Source of the DNA: CAVYGN01 sp963796325
GTDB lineage: Bacteria > Spirochaetota > Brevinematia > Brevinematales > JAOACQ01
Length of the DNA stretch: 64,000 nucleotides
Direction of reading: 5' to 3'
Assembly: GCA_963796325.1 (NCBI GenBank)
Contig: CAWCLF010000003.1
Coordinates: 124,001 to 188,000, forward strand
Shown: in pieces, positions 1-9,301 of the stretch
Numbering within the stretch: the stretch's first letter is position 1
How the letters are laid out: every line of letters starts with the position of its first letter
The notes under the pieces: model-generated
The model's database searches: none
What the model was told of the DNA's origin: nothing
Seen by the model: only the letters and a program-made list of their open reading frames with translations
Position numbers and translations under genes: made by a program

Positions 1-173
1 ATATAGTAAGTATCACCAGAATCGGATAAATCAGCACGTGAATTATTTGCAGTTGTATGGTAATCGAAAATCTCACCTAACCTTTTCTCATCCCACTCAG
101 GTGCATCCCGGAACTCCGGGAAACGTAATTTGGGTAAGCGAAATTGGGGATTTAAATCACTTTTATTTTTCAT
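1..173 (-). CDS. hsdS: Type I restriction-modification specificity subunit, N-terminal part
   Basis: This is the first 57 residues of a gene that runs off the left edge. The ATG at 173-171 opens a frame reading MKNKSDLNPQFRLPKLRF, then a PEF-x-E-W-x-x-K-R-L-G-E-I block. That block is typical of the N-terminus of HsdS, where target recognition domain 1 begins. HsdS picks the DNA target of the HsdM/HsdR complex. The start overlaps the end of hsdR by 11 bases, so the two are translationally linked. No hsdM is visible; it may lie beyond the edge. The assignment rests on the motif and the neighbour. Confidence 0.85.
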   Translation of the reverse strand, partial: MKNKSDLNPQFRLPKLRFPEFRDAPEWDEKRLGEIFDYHTTANNSRADLSDSGDTYY

Positions 174-3132
174 ACGCATTTAATCCCGAGATTTCTTTCC
201 CATGAGCCAATTTATGTAATAGCGGCAATAAGTCTTCCATTAACTCGAGTTCCTTCTGCGTTCTGGCTTTCCAGCCCAATTCCAAATGTGCAAACAGATC
301 ACTAAGGGCATCCCCGTCAAAGATCATTCTCTGCAAGATTCCGTCTATGAACGCTTGGAGGGATGTTGTTTGAAGCCCATACTTAGCTGCTTTCTCAGCA
401 ACTTCTTTGGAGAATTTTTCAATTTTGAAGGCTTCGAAACCATTCTTGATCTCACTTTCACTTAAACCTTCACCCATTTTCAAGGTGCTAATATATGCTG
501 AAATATCATCTCGTTCGTTCATAAATTTGGAGTCTGCTTCTATCAGGCCAATCAGCTTTTCGCGTGACATCTTTTGTTTTTCTGGAGCAACTTGGGTATA
601 GTTAGCGATCAACTTCATGATATAATCGTAATCAATCAATGCTGATGAAAAAAGTACAAATTCAAAATCCAGTTCCTGAAATGAATTATGTTCTTCTCCA
701 GATTCACCTTGCTGGTCTTTGATACGTTGAGCAGTTTCCAGATACACACCACGGAAGGCCCTCAACCGGTCATCGGGCAAAATATTTTCTATGCTGATAT
801 TATTTTCCGGGCTAATGTCCGTATACTGGTCCAGTTGTGTCTTGAGACGCTGTACTTCTTTAAAAATATTAATAAACTGAAAACGCGCCTCATCCCCTTT
901 CAAGTTGGGAACTTGTTCTGGTGCGCAGGGCAGCCCCTGAGAAGTCATAAATTTATCCAAGGTAGCAACAGCCTTTTCAAGTTTATTGATTACTGCCGGA
1001 GCAGGATCGACTAACCAGATTTCCTTAGCCCGTCCAGTCGTGGCTTCTCCTGAAAACATAGCGATGGCTTCATTGACTGCTTCCTCCTGCTGCCGAAAGT
1101 CCAAGATGTTTCCAAATGGTTTGGAATTATTCAAAACTCGGTTGGTTCGTGAAAAAGCTTGAATTAAGCCATGGTACTTGAGGTTTTTATCTACATACAA
1201 TGTATTTAAGTATTTAGAATCAAAACCTGTCAGCATCATATCCACTACGATTACGAGATCGATCTTCTGATTAGGATTATAATCCCGATTTGAGTATTGT
1301 TGATCTTTGATACGTTTTTGAATGTCTTGATAATATAGATCAAAATTAGAGATATCGTGATTTGTTCCGTAGCGGACATTGTAATCGTTGATGATGCCTT
1401 TAAGTGCTGCTTTCTTTTCATCAGGTGCTACCCGGTTGTCTTCCCGTTCTTGTGGTAGGTCTTCCTGTATCTGCTGCACATCTTTGTCGCCATCTGCTGG
1501 GGGAGAAAATACACAGGCCACATTTAATGGCCGAAAATCAATATTATTCGTATGTTTTTCATTTTGAATGTTAATAAATAAACGATGGTATTCGATTGCC
1601 TCATTGATAGATGCTGTTGCTAGAATAGTATTGAATTTACGTCCATTGGTAACTGTATCGTGCTTCTCCAGAATAGTTTCTATAACTGCTTCCTTGGTCA
1701 GAGTTTCTCTGGGCGTGGGTTTAGCCGTACCTTTTCCTTTGTAATAATCAATATGAAATCGCAAAACATTCTGATCCTCAATAGCATGGGTAATTGTGTA
1801 AGAATGAAGCAATTTCTGAAAGATGTCCTCGGTAGTTTTATAAGAGGCTACCTGACCTTCAATCTGTTGATAGGCGGCATTTTTCTCAAAAATGGGTGTG
1901 CCGGTAAATCCAAACAATTGTGAGTTCGGGAAAAACTCTTTAATGGCTTTATGATTTTCACCAAACTGGGACCGGTGGCATTCGTCAAAGATGAAAACCA
2001 GGCGTTTGTCGCGTAAGGGTTCCAGCCGCTCTTTATAATTACGTTTACTGCTGTCGTCCAGAGCTAGACCGAGTTTCTGGATAGTGGTAACAATAACTTT
2101 GTCTGAATAATCATCAGATAAAAGCCTTCTAACCAAGGTTTCTGTATTTGTGTTTTCTTCAACACAACCTTCCTGAAACTTGTTGAATTCTTCTCTGGTT
2201 TGCCGATCAAGGTCCTTTCGGTCTACGACAAACAGACATTTTTCTATATCTGGATTGTCCTTGAGCAAAGTGGAAGCTTTAAATGAAGTTAGAGTCTTGC
2301 CACTGCCGGTGGTGTGCCAGATATAACCATTACCTCGATTTTGATGAATACAATCCACGATGGCGCGTACCGCATAGATTTGGTAAGGGCGCATCATTAA
2401 CAGCTTTTGCTCGCTGACAACCAGCACCATATAACGGCTAATCATTTCTCCCAGGATGCATTTGGCAAGAAATTTTTCTGCAAAGTCGTCCAGATTGGTA
2501 ATTTTCCTGTTGCTTTCATCTGCAAACTGGTAAAGTGGCAAAAAGCGTTCATCAGCATCAAAGGCAAAATGTCGGCTGTTGTTATTCGCAAAATACCAAG
2601 TGTCACTTCGGTTGCTTACAATAAACAATTGCATGAAACACAGAAGCGTGTGGTTATATCCATTGCCAGGTTCATTCTTATAACTTACAATTTGCTGCAT
2701 GGCAGTGCGCGGTGTGATGGTTGGGGCCTTCAGTTCAATTTGAACAACAGGGATGCCGTTAATGAGTAGGATTACGTCGTAACGTTGATGACTATTCCCT
2801 GTATTAATGCGGAGTTGATTCACTACCTCGAAAGTATTTTTGCACCAGTCCTTGATATTAACCAAAGTATAATGAAGCGGTGTACCATCGTCCCGATCGA
2901 AAGTATTATATTCGCGCAGATGTCTGGCAGATGTAAAAACATCCGGATTGATTATCTGATTCATTAACCTTTCAAATTCCGATTCTGATAGTTCAACTCG
3001 ATTAAGTGAATTAAATTTCTCTCGAAAATTTTTATTTAATGTATTCAGATCACGTATATCTGAACGATATGTGTATTTCAGATCGCTCAATTTGGTGATC
3101 AAGCTTTGTTCAATCTGACTTTCTGTTGCCAT
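163..3132 (-). CDS. hsdR: Type I restriction enzyme, R (motor/nuclease) subunit
   Basis: The 989-aa protein has the HsdR domain order. A PD-(D/E)xK nuclease lies near residues 118-135 (D119, then E133-L-K135 in QIELKAP). A superfamily 2 translocase follows, with Walker A GSGKT at 276-280, a DECH box at 383-386 and FTGTP near 409. A helical C-terminal domain completes it. In the family this subunit translocates DNA using ATP and cuts unmodified DNA far from the recognition site. The length is normal and the frame unbroken. It reads leftward into hsdS. A weak candidate promoter (TTTGCT, 18 nt, GATAAT) lies at 3267-3296 in the 215-base gap upstream, which otherwise shows nothing recognisable. 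The gene lies directly beyond the broken end of the prophage head genes. Confidence 0.95.
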   Translation of the reverse strand: MATESQIEQSLITKLSDLKYTYRSDIRDLNTLNKNFREKFNSLNRVELSESEFERLMNQIINPDVFTSARHLREYNTFDRDDGTPLHYTLVNIKDWCKNTFEVVNQLRINTGNSHQRYDVILLINGIPVVQIELKAPTITPRTAMQQIVSYKNEPGNGYNHTLLCFMQLFIVSNRSDTWYFANNNSRHFAFDADERFLPLYQFADESNRKITNLDDFAEKFLAKCILGEMISRYMVLVVSEQKLLMMRPYQIYAVRAIVDCIHQNRGNGYIWHTTGSGKTLTSFKASTLLKDNPDIEKCLFVVDRKDLDRQTREEFNKFQEGCVEENTNTETLVRRLLSDDYSDKVIVTTIQKLGLALDDSSKRNYKERLEPLRDKRLVFIFDECHRSQFGENHKAIKEFFPNSQLFGFTGTPIFEKNAAYQQIEGQVASYKTTEDIFQKLLHSYTITHAIEDQNVLRFHIDYYKGKGTAKPTPRETLTKEAVIETILEKHDTVTNGRKFNTILATASINEAIEYHRLFINIQNEKHTNNIDFRPLNVACVFSPPADGDKDVQQIQEDLPQEREDNRVAPDEKKAALKGIINDYNVRYGTNHDISNFDLYYQDIQKRIKDQQYSNRDYNPNQKIDLVIVVDMMLTGFDSKYLNTLYVDKNLKYHGLIQAFSRTNRVLNNSKPFGNILDFRQQEEAVNEAIAMFSGEATTGRAKEIWLVDPAPAVINKLEKAVATLDKFMTSQGLPCAPEQVPNLKGDEARFQFINIFKEVQRLKTQLDQYTDISPENNISIENILPDDRLRAFRGVYLETAQRIKDQQGESGEEHNSFQELDFEFVLFSSALIDYDYIMKLIANYTQVAPEKQKMSREKLIGLIEADSKFMNERDDISAYISTLKMGEGLSESEIKNGFEAFKIEKFSKEVAEKAAKYGLQTTSLQAFIDGILQRMIFDGDALSDLFAHLELGWKARTQKELELMEDLLPLLHKLAHGKEISGLNAYEK

Positions 3133-3347
3133 TTTTTTACCCCTATTTCCTAGGTATTTTTATACGCCTGGCTTAAATAGTCCTTCGGATATTGTTAGGA
3201 TAAACAAAAACAGATGATGAATTTTGCCCACATGGCTTCCCAGGATTCCCCGATGGACAGGTATTTATTATCTCATTTTTCACTGAAAATAGCAAAGTTT
3301 AAACTGACCTCTTCGGTTCTTAATATCCTGAACCTGATTTAAATTCT

Positions 3348-3551
3348 TTAATCGATATTTCCAAATTCCCTGTAAGTCTCCTTAATAAACATATCCAGAT
3401 CCTCCCTCTTAACATAAAACCTCCGGCAGATAAAATAATGGGGCAGTTTCCCTTCAGTACACCATTTCTGCACTGTCCTTTCCTTTACTTTCGCAATTGC
3501 CGCAACCTCGCCAATAGTAAGGCTATTCTGGAATTCCTCTAAAGAAACCAT
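3348..3551 (-). CDS. Small helix-turn-helix (excisionase-type) DNA-binding protein
   Basis: This 67-aa protein is essentially one winged-helix domain of the excisionase/MerR-like kind. LTIGEVAAIAKVKERTVQKW forms the helix-turn-helix near residues 11-30, and a KREDLDMFI block follows the wing. Such proteins are excisionases or small phage and plasmid regulators. It lies 9 bases downstream of the head morphogenesis gene on the same strand and ends the prophage operon before hsdR. A position after structural genes is unusual for an excisionase, so a late regulator is equally possible. No integrase is present in the window. Confidence 0.7.
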   Translation of the reverse strand: MVSLEEFQNSLTIGEVAAIAKVKERTVQKWCTEGKLPHYFICRRFYVKREDLDMFIKETYREFGNID

Positions 3552-3560
3552 GCTTTCCCC

Positions 3561-4505
3561 TCATTCATCCATCTCTTTTTTCATTCTATCAATCTTACCA
3601 ATGTCGGCCTCGATCTCATTACCGCTTAAAGCGTCTGCATCCAAGTTAGCAGGCTGGGCATAGCACCTGCAATTCGGCGGATCACCTGGGTTTCCTTCAT
3701 CACTCCCGCTTTGCCATGTAAAGTACTGACCATGAAGTTCAGAATGAGAATCCCTGACCCGGCCGTCCAGCTGGGTCATCCAGATATATCCGGGGAACCC
3801 GGCAGAAGTCTGCAATGACTCGTTTATATCCCCGGTTATCTTTGAAGTCTGGTCCCTTCCCCAGAAAGCCGCCCTGCTTTCAACAACACCAGTCTTGTCT
3901 TGCAGTTCCTTTGTCAGTGCTTTCTGGGTCCATCCGTTCATTACCGCATTACGGACGGTCACTTCGACTGCATCTATAGCTTGCTGAGATGCTGTACTTA
4001 TAAGCTGTACCGATCTCCTGGCTGATTCGTTAATAATGTTCTTAACTGCCGGATCATCGGTTATGTTCAGGGTCAGCTTTTTACCGATATCCTCGCGCCT
4101 CATGTTCCTTGCATAATGCTGTCCGGAACCTTTTTTAATCCTGTCTTCAAGGTCTTTCGAGGATTGATCGAAGGCTTTCTCTGTAAAGTTTTTCAAAGAC
4201 CTTATAACCCGCTGGACATCGGCATAGTCTCTGGCAGATATGGTATAAGGCCCAACTATGACTGTCTTTCCGTAGATATAAGGATGTCTGGTCTTTATTT
4301 CATGGATGACAGAAACAAAATCAATGTTGTCAATCGGCGGGACGGGATCGTCCAGCGCGTCCATCCCGACTTTTTTATTAAGCTGGGGCCTCAATTTATT
4401 AAGGGTATAACTAATAACTCGCTGAACTGCCCTTCTGTAAATGTTCTCCATGTCCTTCTCAATCGCGATAGGATAACGGTTCTTATATTCATGAATGCTC
4501 ATCAC
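3561..4505 (-). CDS. Phage head morphogenesis protein, Mu F / SPP1 gp7-like
   Basis: The 314-aa protein ends with the hallmark of the Mu gpF/SPP1 gp7 minor head family. A W-x-x-Q-L-D-x-R-V-R-D-S-H block is followed by GNPGDPPNCRCYAQP, near residues 235-285. Members are minor capsid proteins delivered with the genome and often encoded just after the portal gene. Here the start overlaps the portal stop by 4 bases (ATGA). It is the last recognisable structural gene; scaffold, protease and major capsid genes, which normally follow, are missing. No catalytic activity can be read from the sequence. Confidence 0.85.
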   Translation of the reverse strand: MMSIHEYKNRYPIAIEKDMENIYRRAVQRVISYTLNKLRPQLNKKVGMDALDDPVPPIDNIDFVSVIHEIKTRHPYIYGKTVIVGPYTISARDYADVQRVIRSLKNFTEKAFDQSSKDLEDRIKKGSGQHYARNMRREDIGKKLTLNITDDPAVKNIINESARRSVQLISTASQQAIDAVEVTVRNAVMNGWTQKALTKELQDKTGVVESRAAFWGRDQTSKITGDINESLQTSAGFPGYIWMTQLDGRVRDSHSELHGQYFTWQSGSDEGNPGDPPNCRCYAQPANLDADALSGNEIEADIGKIDRMKKEMDE

Positions 4506-5953
4506 AGCCTCTTTGTTTCAGAAGATATGAGGCCGCCCTGTACCGGCTGTCCGTTAATATCAACAGGCAAAGACTGCTGGTCGCTGTCCGCAGGCGGCTT
4601 GTCCGTTGTAATAGGCTCCTCCTCACCGGGTTCTGTCCCCCAGGGAGTAAAAGGGTCAAGTGTTTTCAGGCGGGGATCAAGACTGCGCGCTTCCTGCGGA
4701 GAAAGTTTCCCGTCCTGAATATCGAGATTATCGCGCTGGGCATTAACATAGCCGATGTTTGCCTCCGCGGTCTCGTCCAGGTCCCAGAGGCTGTTATATT
4801 CAATCTCATACTCGACTGGCTGTCCGTTTGTAATCTTCCAGCAGTCACCGTCCATTTCACACAGAATTAAATCAAGAGTTTTTGTATCAATGGCACGGAG
4901 CCTGCTGTCCTGGAAATTTGCGCATGTCCGGTAATAGTTTGTCAGTTCACCTATATTTCCTTCACCGGTGACAAGGCCGCCGGACATGGAGCCGATTATT
5001 ATCGAGCGGGGAATATTAGAAACAGCTGAGAGCATATTGATTGTATAATCGAAAACCTCACCCATGCCGCTGAACTGGAAATTAAGGAGTTCCAGAGTAT
5101 CGTCGGCATCCAGGCCGATCCCGCCCCGGCTCGTCAGAGTCCTTTCGATAAGTGTTAGAAGTTGCCTGATGGATTTCGAGGAATTAGCGGCCAGATTGTT
5201 CTTCTTGCTGGTCAGTTTGAACGCCCCAACTCGGTCAAGGATATGAACGCTTCCCCTCAGCGCCGCATCAACCGCATCGATAGCCGTAAGAACTCCCTGA
5301 ACGACCGATACACCGTATCCCCGCAGAGGTTCAAACTCATTGAAAAGCCAGCTGTACCGTGAACGGTCAAGCCATATTCCCATAGAAGTCAAACGGGGAG
5401 TACCGCAGCCCTCGGTAAGAGGGTTCTGGTTTGCCCCGATTTGAATGGCAAAATATGAAGGATTGTCAAACACATTGACAAATTCAAGGTGTGAAAAGGT
5501 CTTAGGGGCCGGATCTGAAGGCTGGGTTGTCACCCCTCCAGGACCTTTACTGTCAATAATGCCGTAAAACAGGCCGCTTCCCTGTTCGTAAATCCTACTG
5601 AACTTGATCATTTCCCGCATAAGGCTCTGGTTCTTGACCGTGCTGTACATGAGCTTGTTGTACCTTTTCAGCATAGTGTCTTCAAGTTCCATAGCCAGGT
5701 CAGGATCAGGTTCATCTTCGTTTATCTTTGTAATCTTTATTGTAAAACCCTCTCGGGTGGAATCGTCGGCCACACTATTGATGATCGTCTGGACGATCCT
5801 GTTGTTCCTGTAAATGTCATAAAGCCACTGCGGGGAATAAGTCAGTTCGCCGTTTCCCAGGTCGTCCCTGCTTATATTATCAGAATCATCAAAAGCCGCC
5901 TGCTTGATAATTTTCTCGACATCCTTTCTGGTCGTCAGGCCGAAAAGTCCCAT
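4502..5953 (-). CDS. Phage portal protein (DUF1073 / HI1409-like)
   Basis: This 483-aa protein resembles the DUF1073 portal family. It has DDSTREGFTIKI near residue 65, then EQGSGLFYGIID, and a conserved IPRSIIIGSMSGGLVTGEG stretch near 305-325. Portal proteins form the dodecameric ring through which the terminase pumps DNA. The position between large terminase and Mu F-like head protein is the standard packaging order. The last 30-40 residues are rich in Pro, Glu and Ser and look unstructured. The frame is complete, and a 10-base gap separates it from the terminase gene. Confidence 0.88.
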   Translation of the reverse strand: MGLFGLTTRKDVEKIIKQAAFDDSDNISRDDLGNGELTYSPQWLYDIYRNNRIVQTIINSVADDSTREGFTIKITKINEDEPDPDLAMELEDTMLKRYNKLMYSTVKNQSLMREMIKFSRIYEQGSGLFYGIIDSKGPGGVTTQPSDPAPKTFSHLEFVNVFDNPSYFAIQIGANQNPLTEGCGTPRLTSMGIWLDRSRYSWLFNEFEPLRGYGVSVVQGVLTAIDAVDAALRGSVHILDRVGAFKLTSKKNNLAANSSKSIRQLLTLIERTLTSRGGIGLDADDTLELLNFQFSGMGEVFDYTINMLSAVSNIPRSIIIGSMSGGLVTGEGNIGELTNYYRTCANFQDSRLRAIDTKTLDLILCEMDGDCWKITNGQPVEYEIEYNSLWDLDETAEANIGYVNAQRDNLDIQDGKLSPQEARSLDPRLKTLDPFTPWGTEPGEEEPITTDKPPADSDQQSLPVDINGQPVQGGLISSETKRL

Positions 5954-5963
5954 ATATTACACC

Positions 5964-7265
5964 TCAATACTGGTTATAGAATGAAATATCGTTCGACCCG
6001 CCGACTTCATAGAAGCAAAGAAGGAGCCCATCGGCCTTATCAGGGGAACGGTAACCGCGCTTTTTATATACCTCTTTCGGCTCGACACCGCGCCTCCCTT
6101 TGGAATCAATGTTCCATTCTCGGGTAAGAAGCTCACTTTTCAGTTCCTGATCATTGGGAATTGAGACCTGGGTTATAATAGACTTCAGGTAAAACCACAT
6201 TTCCGATATGGCGTTGTTATAACGGTCGCTGTCCTGGGCAGAACTTCCATTATTGACCGGCACAACAAAGTAACCTTTATCCCGGAGAATGTCTGTTACA
6301 CCTCCACCGAGGCCCGTGTCGTCGATTTTAATCCTCACATTCCGGTTATTCCCCGTAAAGTCGATTAAAAGGCGCGACGTTTCGACTAACGACTGGTTAT
6401 GATATTCCTTACGATCTATTACTTTTAAACCTTTGCGTTTATAGAAAATAGTGCGGTCTGTACCGTACCGGGCGATGTCGGCCCCGATCTCAATCATTCC
6501 ATCTTCCGGGATCTGCCGGTTTACAGCCTCGTCGATTTCCCTTTTCCTGAACACAGTCCTTTCACTTACCGATATGGTCATCCCTTTCCAGATATGCAGG
6601 AAGTCATCGGATATCCCAGCTTCATAAGCCTTCTTCGAGATATCAATATCGCAGAGGATAGCCTTGCTGAGGTAAGGGTTGTCGTCATAGTTGATGTTCA
6701 CCTCTATTTTCTGTTCATCCGGCACTCTCTGCCTTAATAGTTCGACCGGATCGTCCGGCAGGAGCGGATTATACGCGAACCAGAGCTCCGAGTTGTCTTT
6801 CCGGATTGTCGGGATAAGTATATCAAGGCTCCCGGCCGAAACCGCCTGCGCTTCCTCTACCCAGGCGATATCCACCCCTGAAAAGCCTTTTATCGTCTGC
6901 TTTTTGTCCTGGCCCCAGAGCCCGGCAAACAAAAACTCGCTTTCCGTGGCCGTATTATAGACATTTGTATTGGTTATTTCGTAATTTGAATATTCGAGGT
7001 CGTGGATAAGTTCGGAAAGAAGGCTGTGGACCGATTCCCTGATGGAATTCTGGATTTCTCTTGTGCAGAGGACCTTCAATTTGCGCTGATCGGCAAGATA
7101 AAGGAGGCTTTTTGCGATGGAAACCGACTTTGAGCCGCCCCTCCCGCCGTAAGAGAACTTGTATCGCCTCTTTTCGGTAAGAAAGGGTCTCATTTTCTCG
7201 GGCATCCTGGTTCTGTTTTCGAGGATTAACTCCTGATATAAGGCATCATCTATATTATGGTCCAT
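5964..7265 (-). CDS. Phage terminase large subunit (PBSX/Terminase_3 type)
   Basis: The 433-aa packaging motor and nuclease has a Walker A-like GGRGGSKS at residues 40-47 and a Walker B VDIAWVEEAQ at 131-140. The C-terminal RNase H-like nuclease domain starts near 247 with EIGADIARYGTDRT, which carries the first metal-binding Asp. A second acidic block is KIDDTGLGGGV. In the family the ATPase translocates DNA through the portal and the nuclease cuts concatemers. It is followed by the portal gene and preceded, after 55 bases, by the small subunit candidate. The length is typical and the frame intact. Confidence 0.92.
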   Translation of the reverse strand: MDHNIDDALYQELILENRTRMPEKMRPFLTEKRRYKFSYGGRGGSKSVSIAKSLLYLADQRKLKVLCTREIQNSIRESVHSLLSELIHDLEYSNYEITNTNVYNTATESEFLFAGLWGQDKKQTIKGFSGVDIAWVEEAQAVSAGSLDILIPTIRKDNSELWFAYNPLLPDDPVELLRQRVPDEQKIEVNINYDDNPYLSKAILCDIDISKKAYEAGISDDFLHIWKGMTISVSERTVFRKREIDEAVNRQIPEDGMIEIGADIARYGTDRTIFYKRKGLKVIDRKEYHNQSLVETSRLLIDFTGNNRNVRIKIDDTGLGGGVTDILRDKGYFVVPVNNGSSAQDSDRYNNAISEMWFYLKSIITQVSIPNDQELKSELLTREWNIDSKGRRGVEPKEVYKKRGYRSPDKADGLLLCFYEVGGSNDISFYNQY

Positions 7266-7320
7266 AATATTACCTCTATTTCCTTATAGGAGTGCGAGTT
7301 CATACGAACCCACTGTACAC

Positions 7321-7713
7321 TTAATCACGTTTTTCTCTCGCTCTTAACTCTAAAAGCTGTTTGATTTTATCTTCTCTTTCCTCCGGAGTCAGGTTTTCAC
7401 CGATGCCGACGCTCCCGGAATGTTCCTTGAACTCCTTCGGCATGCCCATAATACGGTTAATAATTATGTCAACGTCGCCTTTGGCCATTCTTTTTACAAG
7501 CGCCATTTCAAGAAGGGTCGCGGTCTTGTCGTCATTGAACTTCTTTATATCATCCCTTTTCATTCCGGATATCTTCCAGTACGCGGACAGGATTTCCTCG
7601 GTTGAATACTTCTTGAGCTTCTTGAAGGTCATTGATTGCCTCGGCCGTCCCTTCTTGTTGATGTTTTCCGGGTGGTCCTTGAAACCGGCCGCAGGCGGAT
7701 TTTCGTTCGGCAT
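7321..7713 (-). CDS. Probable terminase small subunit / DUF5681-like phage protein
   Basis: The 130-aa protein begins with MPNENPPAAGFKDHPENINKKGRPR, a Lys/Arg/Gly-rich opening seen in DUF5681-type phage proteins. A helical body and a charged C-terminal tail follow. It sits immediately before the large terminase gene, the usual place for the DNA-recognising small subunit. A good ribosome binding site (AAAGGAGAAG) precedes the ATG. The small-subunit role is inferred from position and size, because no diagnostic motif is visible. The alternative is an uncharacterised DUF5681 protein. Confidence 0.6.
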   Translation of the reverse strand: MPNENPPAAGFKDHPENINKKGRPRQSMTFKKLKKYSTEEILSAYWKISGMKRDDIKKFNDDKTATLLEMALVKRMAKGDVDIIINRIMGMPKEFKEHSGSVGIGENLTPEEREDKIKQLLELRAREKRD

Positions 7714-7726
7714 TCTTTCTTCTCCT

Positions 7727-9016
7727 TTAATGATTGTTAAATGATTGTATTTTCAGGCTCTTATAATCAAAATCAATACCGTTCAGCTTTACTGATTTAA
7801 CTTCTTTCTTGTTGTCTATCAACCAGTTAAGCCATCTTATTACAATCACATCACAGTAATGTTCGTCAAGCTCTATACCATAGCAAATACGTCCTGTTTT
7901 CTCGCATGCAATAAGGGTTGAACCCGATCCAAGAAAGGAATCGTGGATAATATCACCGTTTTTTGAGTTGTTCATGATGGCATTTACTATAAGTTCAACA
8001 GGTTTCATTGTAGGATGCAGATCACATTTCAGGGGCTTGTCATATTCCCATACAGAAGTCTTCTGTTCTCCGGCACCATAAAATTTATGCCTGTTATACC
8101 AAGTCATCAGGATTGGCTCATGCTTATAATCATAATCAAGCCTGCCCATTGAGAAGGTCGGGGAGTTCTTCTTCCAGATAATCATGTGTCTGCAGGGAAT
8201 ACCGGCATCATGAAGCATAGTCATCATCATAAGACCGAGGTCTCCTCCCTGTGGAGCGCACATAAAGACCGTGTTGTAATCCGACAATTTTTCCTTTATG
8301 TTTTTAAAGGCACTTATAAGGATATTGTACAGATCATCCTTGCCGATATTATCGTTTTCAATATTCTCGATAATCCTTTTATGCTGCCTTCCATGATCAT
8401 TGAGAAATCTGTTTTTATCTCCGATAGACACCCCATAGGGAGGGTCGGTGAAGACCATATCGTAATTCCTATCGAACATGTTATGGCTTTCAATCTTCGA
8501 TGAATCCCCGCAGAATACTTTATGGCCGTTCAACTCCCAGAGATCACCCTTTTTTGTAATGGGCTCAACATCGTCGATAACCACATCATCATTTTTGGTT
8601 TCCGGTTTTGAGAAAAGTCCCATGTCCCTTATTTCCTTATCGCTGAAACCGACACTTGCGATATCGATGTCTGCCATTTCGATTTTTAGAATTTCAACAT
8701 CCCATTCCGATTTCAGGGCCAGCTCGTTATCAGCTATCCTGTACTGCTTCTTTTCGCTTTCAGTCAGGTCGGAATGAATGATTACAGGCACACTTTCCAT
8801 TCCCAGGGCCTTGTATGCCTCATAGCGGCCGTGACCGCAGATGATCACATTGTTTTCGTCAATCTCGATGGGTTTCCTGTTTCCCAGCTTTTCGACCGAC
8901 TGTTTGATTGATTCTATCTGTTCCCTGGAATGTCTCCGGGGATTGTTTTTATATGGTATTATATCTGATGTGGGAATATACAGGATGTTCAGCTTTGTAT
9001 TCCTCAGCTCTTTCAT
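7727..9016 (-). CDS. ParB/sulfiredoxin-like domain fused to a DNA methyltransferase
   Basis: This 429-aa fusion has two parts. Residues 1-80 are a ParB N-terminal-like nuclease/NTPase fold with IIPYKNNPRRHS and the GHGRYEAYKALG box at 61-72. The C-terminal part is an amino-methyltransferase with TDPPYG at 190-195 and a C-terminal SAM site DSFLGSGSTLIACEKTGR near 365. DPPY before the SAM motif gives the beta-class order, so the product is N6-adenine or N4-cytosine methylation. Such fusions are common in phage packaging modules and are thought to protect phage DNA. It overlaps the HNH gene by 4 bases. No matching restriction enzyme is adjacent. Confidence 0.88.
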   Translation of the reverse strand: MKELRNTKLNILYIPTSDIIPYKNNPRRHSREQIESIKQSVEKLGNRKPIEIDENNVIICGHGRYEAYKALGMESVPVIIHSDLTESEKKQYRIADNELALKSEWDVEILKIEMADIDIASVGFSDKEIRDMGLFSKPETKNDDVVIDDVEPITKKGDLWELNGHKVFCGDSSKIESHNMFDRNYDMVFTDPPYGVSIGDKNRFLNDHGRQHKRIIENIENDNIGKDDLYNILISAFKNIKEKLSDYNTVFMCAPQGGDLGLMMMTMLHDAGIPCRHMIIWKKNSPTFSMGRLDYDYKHEPILMTWYNRHKFYGAGEQKTSVWEYDKPLKCDLHPTMKPVELIVNAIMNNSKNGDIIHDSFLGSGSTLIACEKTGRICYGIELDEHYCDVIVIRWLNWLIDNKKEVKSVKLNGIDFDYKSLKIQSFNNH

Positions 9017-9300
9017 GCATTTCCTCTCAACATTGTTTCGAGCCTCTCCGCTTCCGGATAGCTCATCTTTCCGCAGGAACCGTGATGCCCGGTATGGCAG
9101 TGGTTATGGATAATCTGGATGTTCAGATCGTTATCGATCAGCAGCGGATAGTTTTTCCTGTTGCCTGAGTTATTCCGGAGTTTATGGTGCCGGTCCAGTT
9201 TTACCAACCGGCTCATCGGTTCTTTGCATACGGGGCAGATCCCGCGTTGTTTGTGATAGAGCCTTTCGACCTGGTCCTGGCATTCAAGCGTCGAGATCAT
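9013..9300 (-). CDS. HNH-type zinc-binding nuclease-like phage protein
   Basis: The start is taken at ATG 9300, because AAGGA lies 8 bases upstream; an earlier in-frame TTG at 9318 lies inside the previous gene. The 95-aa protein has CPVC near residue 25, a DRHH pair near 42, a conserved Asn-rich stretch, and a final HNHCHTGHHG cluster. That arrangement matches HNH endonuclease folds with a CxxC zinc knuckle. HNH proteins near terminase genes often assist packaging cleavage in cos phages. It begins one base after the upstream stop and overlaps the methyltransferase by 4 bases. Activity is inferred. Confidence 0.75.
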   Translation of the reverse strand: MISTLECQDQVERLYHKQRGICPVCKEPMSRLVKLDRHHKLRNNSGNRKNYPLLIDNDLNIQIIHNHCHTGHHGSCGKMSYPEAERLETMLRGNA

Positions 9301-9301
9301 A

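Noticed and set aside
4116..4718. 200-codon plus-strand open frame across the portal and head genes
   Set aside because: It lies antisense to two genes with recognised domains, has no ribosome binding site, and its translation resembles no family.
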